Shown here: in pieces, positions 7,387 through 15,324 of the stretch
Layout of the letters: every line of letters begins with the position of its first letter
Position numbering within the stretch: the stretch's first letter is position 1
Notes under the pieces: model-generated
The model's input: the letters and a program-made list of their open reading frames with translations, nothing else
Database searches by the model: none
What the model was told of the DNA's origin: nothing
Translations under genes and position numbers: made by a program
Assembly: GCF_003464165.1 (NCBI RefSeq)
Contig: NZ_QSEK01000028.1
Coordinates: 1-35,232, forward strand
Origin: Eubacterium sp. AM49-13BH
Lineage (GTDB): Bacteria > Bacillota > Clostridia > Lachnospirales > Lachnospiraceae
Length of the DNA stretch: 35,232 bases
Direction of reading: 5' to 3'

Positions 7387-7420
7387 AAAAGCGGAGAGAT
7401 TAAGAAGTCTCTCCGCTTTT
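7387..7420. terminator. Bidirectional terminator between convergent genes
   Basis: GCGGAGAGA (7391-7399) pairs perfectly with TCTCTCCGC (7408-7416) around an 8-nt loop, extended by AAAA and TTTT on the outside. The A and T tracts make it work in either direction, so it can end both the plus-strand reductase operon (last stop 7359) and the minus-strand AAA gene (stop at 7429). Confidence 0.9.
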
Positions 7421-7428
7421 ATGATGTT

Positions 7429-8910
7429 TTATCTGAAAAGTGATTTAACCATATCAGCATTATAAGAAATGCTTGTTGCATGTTCTACTTCAATCAGGTA
7501 TAAAGCGTGTGCAGCGAGGTGTTCGGCGGCCTGTTCAAGATCTCTGATACCTGTGGTATCTTTGCAGTAATCAAGAACGGCTTCAAGTCCGTCATCAAGC
7601 ACTAAGCACTCATCCTCGTGAAGTCCGATTCTTTTAAGAACCTTAGGGAGTGAATATTTAAGGAATATTGTCTTCTTTTCTTCTCTTGTGTAATCAGGAA
7701 TATCAATTACTGCAAATCTTGAAAGAAGCGGTGCACTTATCTTATCCTTATCATTAGCTGTGGCGATAGGATATACGCCTGAGGTTGGGATAAGACACTC
7801 CATATAATTGTCTGTGAATCCAAGGTTATCAAGGAGTGTAAGGAGTACGTCAGCAGGGTTGGCGTTACCATTGCTTGAAGTAGCCTTATCAAGCTCGTTG
7901 ATGATGAATACAAGATTAGATTCACCAGCCATGTTAAATGATTCCATAATAATACCAGGTTTGGCATTAGAGTATATTCTTGAGCTTCCTGTAAGCTGTT
8001 CAGCATCATTAATTGAACTCATATCAAGAGTTGTCCAAGGCATCTTAAGAATCTTGGCAACAAGGTAGGCAATCTGCGATTTACCTGTTCCGGCAGGACC
8101 TACAAGAAGTATACCATATGCAGGAAGAGTGTGAGTTCTGTTAATCTGAATAACAGTCTCGATAATTCTCTGCTTAACACTCTCCATACCGAAAAGCTCT
8201 TCATCAAGAATTCTTCTTGCTTCCACAGGGTCAATTGATTCGAAGTAATTGCTCTTCCATTTAATATTAAGCATGATAGAAAGTGCTCTCTGTGCATGTC
8301 TTTTCTCTTCAGGAGTTACCTCGCTTGAACGGGCAACAACAAGATTGCGTCTTGCCCATAAGCGGATATTCTCAGGGAGCGTGCTTCCTGCACAGTTAAG
8401 AAAATCTGATATGCTTGTAAGGCTTGTAAGCTTCATATCATCAGCAGATTCATCAGGTTCTTCACTATTTTCATCTGCAATGGCGCTGCTCTCTAATAAT
8501 CTCTCAATCATAAACTGAAGGAAACCGTCTTCAGCGGATAACTTGTTACCATTGCCAAATGCAACCTCCTGAATCCTGAATACATTATATCCTTCAGATG
8601 AGTTAGCACCTGTAAGTTTTACTTTAACTCTGTTCTCACCAAGCCATTTGATAAGGCTTGTAAATCTTGAATCAATCTTTAAGATATTGCTTGTAAAAGA
8701 TTCACCGTTAATCTGGAAATCAAATGCAGTCTTTTTATAAGGGTTAGTGAATAAACCATAAGATGTCTCATCCCACTGCTTTTCAGAATTATCCAGAACA
8801 AGGATTGGGTTCTCTGGGGAAGCTGTAGAATTGTCTGATTTAAAAGTTGTATAGGTACACTCAAAACCGGCAGGGCTGCCAGAATTGGCATTAGCGTCAT
8901 AAACTAACAT
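7429..8910 (-). CDS. Lon-like AAA+ ATPase without protease domain
   Basis: This 493-aa protein has an N-terminal region of about 230 residues with no family I recognise, including an acidic stretch near 145-160, then a AAA+ module most like that of Lon. Walker A is GPAGTGKS (271-278). The Walker B region reads VFIINELDKA, so the usual first acidic residue (DEIDK in Lon) is Asn338 while the catalytic Glu339 is kept. A sensor-like ATANDKDKIS, arginine-containing LLSRFAVIDIP and a Lon-like GIRDLEQAAEHL lid follow. The protein ends after the lid, with no Ser-Lys peptidase domain. Start ATG at 8910 is preferred (AGAGGAA just upstream); a GTG at 8937 would add nine residues. It is probably monocistronic. 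The role is unknown; remodelling of a protein partner is inferred. Confidence 0.75.
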   Translation of the reverse strand: MLVYDANANSGSPAGFECTYTTFKSDNSTASPENPILVLDNSEKQWDETSYGLFTNPYKKTAFDFQINGESFTSNILKIDSRFTSLIKWLGENRVKVKLTGANSSEGYNVFRIQEVAFGNGNKLSAEDGFLQFMIERLLESSAIADENSEEPDESADDMKLTSLTSISDFLNCAGSTLPENIRLWARRNLVVARSSEVTPEEKRHAQRALSIMLNIKWKSNYFESIDPVEARRILDEELFGMESVKQRIIETVIQINRTHTLPAYGILLVGPAGTGKSQIAYLVAKILKMPWTTLDMSSINDAEQLTGSSRIYSNAKPGIIMESFNMAGESNLVFIINELDKATSSNGNANPADVLLTLLDNLGFTDNYMECLIPTSGVYPIATANDKDKISAPLLSRFAVIDIPDYTREEKKTIFLKYSLPKVLKRIGLHEDECLVLDDGLEAVLDYCKDTTGIRDLEQAAEHLAAHALYLIEVEHATSISYNADMVKSLFR

Positions 8911-8954
8911 ATATTCCTCTTTCTGTGCATAAAGCACTTGTAATAATCTATCCT

Positions 8955-8982
8955 ATAATAACATATTCTGTGAAGTTGGCAA
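8955..8982 (-). promoter_or_regulatory. Putative promoter of the Lon-like AAA gene
   Basis: On the minus strand TTGCCA (8982-8977) and TATTAT (8960-8955) are 16 bp apart, placing a transcription start roughly 35-40 bp upstream of the ATG at 8910. The match is good but not perfect. It lies in the 106-bp gap after the bile salt hydrolase gene, in which no terminator is visible, so read-through from that gene is also possible. Confidence 0.5.
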
Positions 8983-9016
8983 GGAGAGGATTGAATGTTT
9001 AATTACAAATGTTTAC

Positions 9017-10012
9017 TTAATTAACAGCCCTTATCGAGCCATCAGTAATAAGTGGGTATCGAACCAGCTTATCACCGTCAAGGTTCTCCTTATGCATATC
9101 AACAGCGCATATCTGATGGTTGTCATATGATGTGTAATAATATATGCCTTTAGTTGTATTGCAGCAGCAGGTATATATTGTTATCTCATATTTGTTATCG
9201 TCTAGCTGGCAGCAGCCACGCTGCTGGTCTACGCTGCCTAATATATGAAAGAACTGGCTTACGCTTGATTTCTCATCGTCACCTGAAACAGAATTCATCT
9301 TAGTAAAAGCAACTTTTACGAATCTTGACTGAGATGACAGATCCCCAGGAAGTCCAATAGCACCCATACCACGGCTGTATCTGTTGAATTCAAGCCTGTC
9401 AGAGAAATTGCTCTCAGGCTGTTTTGCAGATAATCCCATGTAATTGTTAAGATTAAACATCTGTATGTTAAATGGCGGATTATTAGTAAGCACTCCTACA
9501 GGATTATCATATATATGAAGTCCGTCTGACATGGATTCAACAGTTATGCAGTTTTCCTTATCAGCAATAATCCAGTGAAGATTAGCACATGGAAACATAT
9601 CATTAAACTGAGTGTTGGTAAGATTAATAAACTGGAGTCTTTCTTTGGCTTCGTCAACTGTTGCACACTGCGATAATATCCACGGAATGAATTCGAAAAC
9701 GGCAACATTTTCAATATTACTCTCTCCGTTAAGGCCTCTTAGGTCCGGTTCGTTGTAAGCTGCATTGCCAACAAAATTAAGTCCTGCCATGCCAAGACCT
9801 CTTTCGTTAAATGCTTCATAATATAAAGGATAATCGTCAGCGACATGTGCCATTCCAATCATCGCAAAGTGGTTATTCCTGACACCCATGAATCTGAAAT
9901 TAATAGGATAATTTCTAGGTGTGACAGTTACCTTATCACCATAAGAAAATTCATAATCTAGTGTTCTTCCCATATAGAAATCTTTAGTTTTATAAGTAGC
10001 TGCTGTACACAT
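9017..10012 (-). CDS. bsh: Bile salt hydrolase (choloylglycine hydrolase)
   Basis: This 331-aa enzyme removes glycine or taurine from conjugated bile acids (EC 3.5.1.24). It is an Ntn hydrolase whose nucleophile is Cys2, exposed when Met1 is removed. Family catalytic residues are in place: R16 and D19 in GRTLDYE, N79 in AGLNF, an asparagine at 177-178 in LTNNPP, and R230 in SSQSRFVK. The GLPGDLSS loop and the tail region GIYYYTSYDN and AVDMHKENLDGD resemble the Clostridium perfringens enzyme over the whole length, so bile salt hydrolase is favoured over penicillin V acylase. No signal peptide is present, so it is cytoplasmic. The start ATG at 10010-10012 follows AGGAGGG. A perfect TATAAT on the minus strand (10039-10034) lacks a clear -35. 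It marks the host as an intestinal organism. Confidence 0.9.
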   Translation of the reverse strand: MCTAATYKTKDFYMGRTLDYEFSYGDKVTVTPRNYPINFRFMGVRNNHFAMIGMAHVADDYPLYYEAFNERGLGMAGLNFVGNAAYNEPDLRGLNGESNIENVAVFEFIPWILSQCATVDEAKERLQFINLTNTQFNDMFPCANLHWIIADKENCITVESMSDGLHIYDNPVGVLTNNPPFNIQMFNLNNYMGLSAKQPESNFSDRLEFNRYSRGMGAIGLPGDLSSQSRFVKVAFTKMNSVSGDDEKSSVSQFFHILGSVDQQRGCCQLDDNKYEITIYTCCCNTTKGIYYYTSYDNHQICAVDMHKENLDGDKLVRYPLITDGSIRAVN

Positions 10013-10150
10013 AAGCCCTCCTGTATGTCTTGAATTATAGTAATATTCTGATTATTTATTAAAAAATAATACATTACAGTTCTTTTTTTTACAATACAAT
10101 TTCATGAAAACACTGTAGTATCCATATCATAAACTTAATAAATCAAAGAC

Positions 10151-10183
10151 AAAGGCGTCGTACATCTGATGTGCGGCGCCTTT
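10151..10183 (+). terminator. Strong hairpin with U-rich tail in the permease leader
   Basis: AAAGGCGTCGTACATC (10151-10166) pairs along its whole length with GATGTGCGGCGCCTTT (10168-10183), with two G-U wobbles, and is followed by a T-rich stretch. It has the form of an intrinsic terminator on the plus strand. However, the gene to its left (bile salt hydrolase) points the other way, and the hairpin ends 52 bp before the permease ATG. It is therefore either an attenuator in the permease leader or an insulator against stray transcription. No known riboswitch fold is recognised in the short upstream sequence. Confidence 0.7.
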
Positions 10184-10235
10184 ATTGTTTATTTTGTTAA
10201 TAATTAATCATACAAAAAGGAAGGGAGCTGGTTTT

Positions 10236-11684
10236 ATGAAGAAAAAGTTAGGATTAGGAAGTGGCGTGGCAATATGCGTAGGACTTATTGTTGCCACAAG
10301 CTGTCTTGTTTCTTTGGGAACAGGAATGGGTTCGATAGGCCGATGGTTTATCATTCCGCTATTTGCAGTAATGGTGCTGAACTGGTTTATTGGAATATCA
10401 TTTGCAGAACTGAATGGACTTATGCCAAGAGTTCAGGGAGGTACAGGACAGTATCTTCTGGCTGGTATGGGACCACTTCCATCATTAATTGGTAATCTGT
10501 CAGCCTATGTAATTACAGAAATATTAAGCATGACAGCAGAGATTACACTTTGCGGACTTGTTTTAAAAGGTCTGTTTCTGCCACATGTAGATAACAGGAT
10601 AATATCAATTATAATAATGGCATTATTTCTTGTGATTAATCTTTTTGGTGTAGATATATTTTCAAAGGTACAGAACATAGTAGTATTCCTTCTTATCGGT
10701 TCAATGGTTCTTATTGGATTAATAGGTGTATGTAAATTAGGAATAAGCTCAAATGTTGTTGATTATGCAGCAAATGTACCAACATTTGAACAGATAGGCG
10801 GATTTAAGGGACTTTGCTCATATGCCGCACTTGCATTCTGGCTGTTTATAGGTGTTGAGTTTATTATTCCGGTAGCAAAGGATTTGAAGAATCCAAGAAG
10901 AGATGTACTTCTTTCTATGACAATAGGTCTGGTTTTACTGTTTTTTGTACAGAGCATTCTTGGTATAGGAATGACTAACTATGTAAGCCTTGATATTCTT
11001 GCCAATGACCCTGCAGGTACTCCTCATATGACATACGCTACTAACCTTTTAGGCAATGCAGGACGTATATGGATGGGAATTATAACCATACTTGCAGCAG
11101 CTTCGACAATTAATACGGTATATGCTTCTGTTTCAAGAATTGTACAGGGTATGGGCGAGGAAGGCATGATGCCATCAGTATTTGCTAAGACAAACAAGAG
11201 AGGTGCAGCATGGGTCGGACTTGTAGTGCTATTTGTATTCGTTGCAGGAATAATCGCTTCAGGACTTGGGGCAACAGAGGGTGTAAGTTTCCTGTTATTG
11301 TCAGGTTCATGCTTCTGGTTATTAACATACTGCCTTGTACATGTAACAGTGCTTATACTCAGGAAGAGAAATCCTGAATATCCAAGAAAAAAGTGGCTTA
11401 CATTAGGCGGAATACCTCAGATAATAGGTATTTTTGGAAATGTATACATGATATGGAATATATCAACAGGAGAAACCAGAATTAAGATATTTGAATTGTG
11501 TGGAGTGTTATTTGCCGGACTTGTAGTCTATTCAATAATCTGGGTATGTGGAGTTATGAAAGCAAGCCCATTCCAGCCGGTACCGGTTGAAGTGATAAAT
11601 GATGCTTCTGTCAAGTTCAATGAACTTGTAAAGAAGGAAAATGAAGAAAAGGCACTTGCAGGTGCAGAAGGAGAGGTAAACTAA
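10236..11684 (+). CDS. APC-family amino acid/amine permease
   Basis: This 482-aa protein is an integral membrane transporter of the APC superfamily, with about 12 hydrophobic segments starting with GSGVAICVGLIVATSCLVSLG, where the glycine-rich first helix is typical of substrate-binding helix 1 in this family. Residues such as PRVQGGTGQY after helix 2 and GVEFIIPVAKDLKNPRRD after helix 6 also fit APC carriers. I use ATG 10236, behind GGAAGGGAG; the frame opens earlier at 10185, but that start would lie in the terminator's T tract. The next gene starts immediately after the stop (11682-11684/11685). The coupled Rid and ornithine-cyclodeaminase-family genes suggest that the imported substrate is an amine or amino acid that is deaminated via an imine. 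The exact substrate is not visible. Confidence 0.82.
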   Translation: MKKKLGLGSGVAICVGLIVATSCLVSLGTGMGSIGRWFIIPLFAVMVLNWFIGISFAELNGLMPRVQGGTGQYLLAGMGPLPSLIGNLSAYVITEILSMTAEITLCGLVLKGLFLPHVDNRIISIIIMALFLVINLFGVDIFSKVQNIVVFLLIGSMVLIGLIGVCKLGISSNVVDYAANVPTFEQIGGFKGLCSYAALAFWLFIGVEFIIPVAKDLKNPRRDVLLSMTIGLVLLFFVQSILGIGMTNYVSLDILANDPAGTPHMTYATNLLGNAGRIWMGIITILAAASTINTVYASVSRIVQGMGEEGMMPSVFAKTNKRGAAWVGLVVLFVFVAGIIASGLGATEGVSFLLLSGSCFWLLTYCLVHVTVLILRKRNPEYPRKKWLTLGGIPQIIGIFGNVYMIWNISTGETRIKIFELCGVLFAGLVVYSIIWVCGVMKASPFQPVPVEVINDASVKFNELVKKENEEKALAGAEGEVN

Positions 11685-12083
11685 ATGGCGGAGAAGAGAG
11701 TAAATTATTCATCAGGAGCTCCATTAGAAGAAAAAGTAGGATACAGCAGAATGGTAAAGGTTGGTGACCATATATATGTTGGTGGAACAACATCGGTACA
11801 GCCGGATGGTACAGTGTATGGGGAAAATGCCTATGAGCAGACCAGATATGTACTTGAGAAGCAGGTAAAGCTTATTGAACAGGCTGGTGCAGGTGTTGGA
11901 GATGTTATTAAAGTAGATGTGTTTGCTGTAGATATGAAAATGTGTGCAGATATATCAAGGGCATATTCAGAGATATTTCATGATATCAGACCATTATGCA
12001 CAGTTGTTGGAACATCTGCACTTAACAGACCGACACAGTTCGTGGAGATAATGATGGAAGCAGTCATAGGCTGCGGATTATAG
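11685..12083 (+). CDS. Rid (YjgF/YER057c/UK114) family protein
   Basis: This 132-aa protein has the Rid fold signature: VGDHIYVGGTTSVQPDG near 26-42, a central helix with QTRYVLEKQVKLIEQAGAG, then VIKVDVFAVDM, and FVEIMMEAVIG at the end. Family members hydrolyse reactive enamines and imines released by other enzymes. In canonical RidA the catalytic arginine sits in a PAR(S/C) motif; here the equivalent stretch reads DIRPLCTVVG, so an arginine is close by but one position off in a simple alignment. The ATG directly abuts the permease stop, and 13 bp separate it from the next gene. It probably clears the imine made by the downstream cyclodeaminase-family enzyme. Confidence 0.85.
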   Translation: MAEKRVNYSSGAPLEEKVGYSRMVKVGDHIYVGGTTSVQPDGTVYGENAYEQTRYVLEKQVKLIEQAGAGVGDVIKVDVFAVDMKMCADISRAYSEIFHDIRPLCTVVGTSALNRPTQFVEIMMEAVIGCGL

Positions 12084-12096
12084 AGGAGGAATTATT

Positions 12097-13230
12097 ATGT
12101 ATCCAGAAGTTGATTTTTTATATCTTAATGAACAGGAAATGATAAAGGCTGGCGTAAAGAACATGCCTAAATGTATAGATACAATGGAAGATGTTCTTAA
12201 ATGTCTTACAAAGGGTGATTTCGTAATGGGAGGTGAAAACCATAATTCTCATGGCTGTATGGTAACATTCCCGAATGAATCTCCTTTTCCGAATATGCCA
12301 AAGAATGTAGGAGAAGATAGAAGATTTATGGCAATGCCGGCATATATAGGAGGACCATTTGATATGGCTGGTATGAAATGGTATGGTTCTAATACAGCTA
12401 ATAAGGAAATAGGTCTGCCAAGGTCAATACTTATGGTTATGCTTAATGACAAGACAACCGGTGCACCGGTGTGTCTGATGAGCGGTAATCTTCTGAGCGC
12501 TTACAGGACTGGTGCAATTCCTGGTGTAGGGTTAAGACATCTTGCACCAAAGGGTGCTAAGACGGGAGCAATATATGGTCCTGGTGTAATGGGAAAAACA
12601 AGCCTTGATGCATTTATGGCAACATGCCCAGAGCTTGATACACTTAAGGTAAAAGGCAGAGGAAAGAAATCATTAGACAGTTTCCTTGAATATGTCAAAG
12701 CTACATATCCACAGCTTACAACTGTAACAGTGGTAGATGATATAGAAACTCTGGTAAGAGACAGTGATGTTATATCATTTGCAGCCACAGCAGGAACAGA
12801 TCCGTCAAAATATGCATATGTCAAAGGTGAATGGATAAAGCCGGGAGCGCTTATTGTTGCTCCAAGTGCATTTGATATGGAGACAGATTTTCTCAAAGAA
12901 AAATGTAAGATGGTAGTTGATAATATAAAGCTTTACGAGGCATGGGCAGAGGAATATCCATATCCGACATTTGGTTCAATTAACATAATAGGTGCAAAGT
13001 TTACAGATATGTGCCATGATGGAATTATAAGTAAAAGTGATATTACTGATATGGGAGATATATTGCTTGGCAATGCATCAGGAAGAGACAGTGATGATCA
13101 GATAATTGTATATTCTGTTGGAGGAATGCCTGTAGAAGATGTTGCCTGGGGTAAGGTGTGTTATGAAAATGCTGTGAAAATGGGACTCGGAACGAAGCTT
13201 AACCTATGGAACAAGCCTGATATGTGTTAA
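12097..13230 (+). CDS. Ornithine cyclodeaminase / mu-crystallin family enzyme
   Basis: This 377-aa protein carries the family's NAD-binding Rossmann motif in the segment TGAIYGPGVMGKTS near 155-168, preceded by the characteristic MSGNLLSAYRTGA that lines the substrate site, and followed by SDVISFAATAG and KPGALIVAPSAFD. Family members include ornithine cyclodeaminases, alanine dehydrogenases and imine reductases, all acting on amino acids through imine intermediates. It is longer than typical members (about 320-350 aa), with an extended N-terminus and an insertion around 175-200. I recall close relatives being labelled tyramine oxidase subunit B, but cannot confirm that. Ribosome site GAGGAGG lies 8 bp before the ATG. 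It completes the permease-Rid operon and is followed by a terminator. Confidence 0.8.
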   Translation: MYPEVDFLYLNEQEMIKAGVKNMPKCIDTMEDVLKCLTKGDFVMGGENHNSHGCMVTFPNESPFPNMPKNVGEDRRFMAMPAYIGGPFDMAGMKWYGSNTANKEIGLPRSILMVMLNDKTTGAPVCLMSGNLLSAYRTGAIPGVGLRHLAPKGAKTGAIYGPGVMGKTSLDAFMATCPELDTLKVKGRGKKSLDSFLEYVKATYPQLTTVTVVDDIETLVRDSDVISFAATAGTDPSKYAYVKGEWIKPGALIVAPSAFDMETDFLKEKCKMVVDNIKLYEAWAEEYPYPTFGSINIIGAKFTDMCHDGIISKSDITDMGDILLGNASGRDSDDQIIVYSVGGMPVEDVAWGKVCYENAVKMGLGTKLNLWNKPDMC

Positions 13231-13270
13231 AAGAATATAAAATACATGTATATACTGTAAATATAAAAAG

Positions 13271-13311
13271 ACCTGTATGGCTGCAAATAGCGCATTCCAT
13301 GCAGGTTTTTT
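13271..13311 (+). terminator. Terminator after the cyclodeaminase-family gene
   Basis: ACCTGTATGG (13271-13280) pairs with CCATGCAGGT (13297-13306) with one G-U pair, is preceded by an A-rich stretch and ends in a run of six T. It closes the permease-Rid-cyclodeaminase operon 40 bp after its last stop. Confidence 0.85.
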
Positions 13312-13327
13312 ATTGATTTCTCCTCCT

Positions 13328-13371
13328 ATTCGACATAATTCGACATGCACACGTTGTATTATCTATATAAA
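13328..13371 (+). promoter_or_regulatory. Direct repeat and putative promoter of the lipoprotein/kinase operon
   Basis: The nonamer ATTCGACAT occurs twice with a 10-bp period (13328-13336 and 13338-13346), one DNA turn apart, as expected for a dimeric regulator on one helix face. It is followed at 13364-13371 by overlapping -10-like boxes (TATATA, TATAAA). The second copy contains TTCGAC, which could serve as a poor -35 with a spacing of about 19 bp, so activation by a bound regulator is plausible. The lipoprotein ATG is at 13403. Confidence 0.4.
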
Positions 13372-13402
13372 ATACAAGGGTAAAGTCTTTTTGGAGGATA
13401 GA

Positions 13403-15319
13403 ATGAAACGGATAATATGTGTTCTACTGGTAATGGTATTGCTTGTAAGTATGCTGTTGTCATGTAGTATGCCATTAAGAAACAGTGGAGAAGAAAAACA
13501 GAGAATAGTTGTACAGCTTGACCAGGATTACTGGCTTGCAAGTGTGGGAAGAATGTTGAAAGAACACTTCCCGGATGTCGAATTTGATTTTGTAATAAGC
13601 AGGGGAGGAGCACAGTATCTTAATGATGCAGCGCTTAATGATGACCTTGCGGATATAATAATAGATGCATCATCATGGACACAGACGTCTTCTATGGATG
13701 ATAACAATGATATTAATCCCAGGGATTATCTATATGATTTTTCATGTACAGATATTACAAACATGTTTTATAAGGTTTATCTTGATGGATTTACCAATGA
13801 AGATGGTTCAGTGAACTGGCTTCCGGGTGCAGCAAGCGTGGAGGGGATACTTGCCAATACAGCACTTTTTGAGGAATATGGAATAGAACTGCCTCATGAT
13901 TATGTAACATTTGTTGAAGCATGTGATAAGTTCAGTGAATATGGGATAAGAGGGTTTGCAACAGATTATAAATATGATTATACAGATTCATATATGTTAC
14001 AGGCGTGGTCAATTCCTTTGTTACAAAGTACAGAAGGGCGTACCTGGCGTTATGAAGCAATGGATGGAAATATAGATTATATACCGGATGAGCTGGGTGA
14101 GAAGTTGTTCTCGAGACTTGGACAGGTTTTGAAAGATACTGATGCACAGGCAGATGACACAAAAAGAGGATATTCAAGTATATTCCAGGATTTTGTGTCC
14201 GGGAAGATTGCAATGATACGCCAGAGCACTAATATTGCAGAGTATCAGGATGAAGGAATGAATAATCTCATTCTTTTGCCATATTTTGGGGAGACAGATA
14301 ACGATAACTGGTATTTCAGTACACCCGGATATTCAATAGCTATGAATGGAAAACTTAAAGGAGCAGGAAAAAAAGAAGAGCTGGCACTGGATATAGTAAG
14401 ATATATGTTTGGCAGTGATGTAATGAATGCAATGGCAGACAGGATACAGTCCGTTGTTGTGTATAATAAAGATGTAAATGTAGATGTGCAGGACATATTT
14501 GCGAACCTGATTCCTTATATTGAAAGTAATCATATGTATACATATATAAGGAATGACAGTGTATGCCGGGCAAGCTGCGCAGCAGTACAGAAAATGCTGG
14601 CAGGAGATGTGGATGCCTTGCAGGCGGTGGAAGTGTTTAACAATAACTACAATGCGGTAAAAGAAAAATCACCGGTTATTACCACATTTGACAGGGAATA
14701 TCAGTGGCGGGTATCAGATACAGGAAGTGAGGCGTTTTCAGTGAGAGTTAATACACTCCGGGAAATATGTAATGTGGATATGCTGATTGCACCTGCTGCC
14801 ATGAATGCCGGAGACATCTATAAGGGAAGTTATACATCAGCACAATTACAGGCACTTCTAATGGGCGGAGGCGTGAAGTTTTATACGAAGGATGCAACAG
14901 GAGCTGAGATTAAAGATGTTGTGCGGTGCCTTGTGGAAGGCTGTGGACGGGATGACGACCCGATATCATGGGATACGCTGCCGGCATCAAGCGGATTTAC
15001 AATGAAGATATCAAGAGACGATAAGGGTAATATGCATCTTGAGGATATTATGACAGATGGAAAGTCAGTAGAAGACGAAAAAATATATTCTTTCTGTTAT
15101 GTTGACGTTTCTGGTCATACTTTGTTGGAATGTGCATATAATTATGATATGTCAGAGCATGACGGAGTGCATATGTATAAGGCTGAGGCAGACATCAAAG
15201 AAGGCGAAAAATATGACGGATATATAGCTCATACAACAAATGTAGCACAACAATGGATAAAGTATTTTTCTGATGGTGGCAGACTGGATGCACCAGAAGT
15301 TTATATACAGAAGAGCTGA
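13403..15319 (+). CDS. Lipoprotein: solute-binding domain fused to 5'-nucleotidase C-terminal-like domain
   Basis: This 638-aa protein starts with a lipoprotein signal, a hydrophobic stretch and lipobox LLSC with C21 as the lipidated residue, so it is anchored outside the cell membrane. Residues about 35-420 look like a family-1 extracellular solute-binding protein (for example PDVEFDFVIS, NWLPGAASVEGILANTALFEEYGI, FVSGKIAMIRQ). Residues about 429-600 differ: VNTLREICNVDML, NAGDIYKGSYTSAQL and TGAEIKDVVRCLVEG resemble the C-terminal substrate-binding domain of 5'-nucleotidases. The catalytic metal domain of a 5'-nucleotidase is absent. ATG 13403 has GGAGG at 13393-13397; the frame is open further upstream but without a signal peptide. 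No ABC permease genes follow. Instead a hybrid histidine kinase follows 5 bp later, so it more likely senses a ligand for that kinase. Confidence 0.75.
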   Translation: MKRIICVLLVMVLLVSMLLSCSMPLRNSGEEKQRIVVQLDQDYWLASVGRMLKEHFPDVEFDFVISRGGAQYLNDAALNDDLADIIIDASSWTQTSSMDDNNDINPRDYLYDFSCTDITNMFYKVYLDGFTNEDGSVNWLPGAASVEGILANTALFEEYGIELPHDYVTFVEACDKFSEYGIRGFATDYKYDYTDSYMLQAWSIPLLQSTEGRTWRYEAMDGNIDYIPDELGEKLFSRLGQVLKDTDAQADDTKRGYSSIFQDFVSGKIAMIRQSTNIAEYQDEGMNNLILLPYFGETDNDNWYFSTPGYSIAMNGKLKGAGKKEELALDIVRYMFGSDVMNAMADRIQSVVVYNKDVNVDVQDIFANLIPYIESNHMYTYIRNDSVCRASCAAVQKMLAGDVDALQAVEVFNNNYNAVKEKSPVITTFDREYQWRVSDTGSEAFSVRVNTLREICNVDMLIAPAAMNAGDIYKGSYTSAQLQALLMGGGVKFYTKDATGAEIKDVVRCLVEGCGRDDDPISWDTLPASSGFTMKISRDDKGNMHLEDIMTDGKSVEDEKIYSFCYVDVSGHTLLECAYNYDMSEHDGVHMYKAEADIKEGEKYDGYIAHTTNVAQQWIKYFSDGGRLDAPEVYIQKS

Positions 15320-15324
15320 TTATC

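Noticed and set aside
10185..10235. Upstream start for the permease
   Set aside because: It would place the start in the T-rich tail of a terminator-like hairpin with no ribosome site; ATG 10236 has one.
13277..13402. Upstream start for the solute-binding lipoprotein
   Set aside because: The added residues lie across a terminator and promoter region and would bury the lipoprotein signal peptide.
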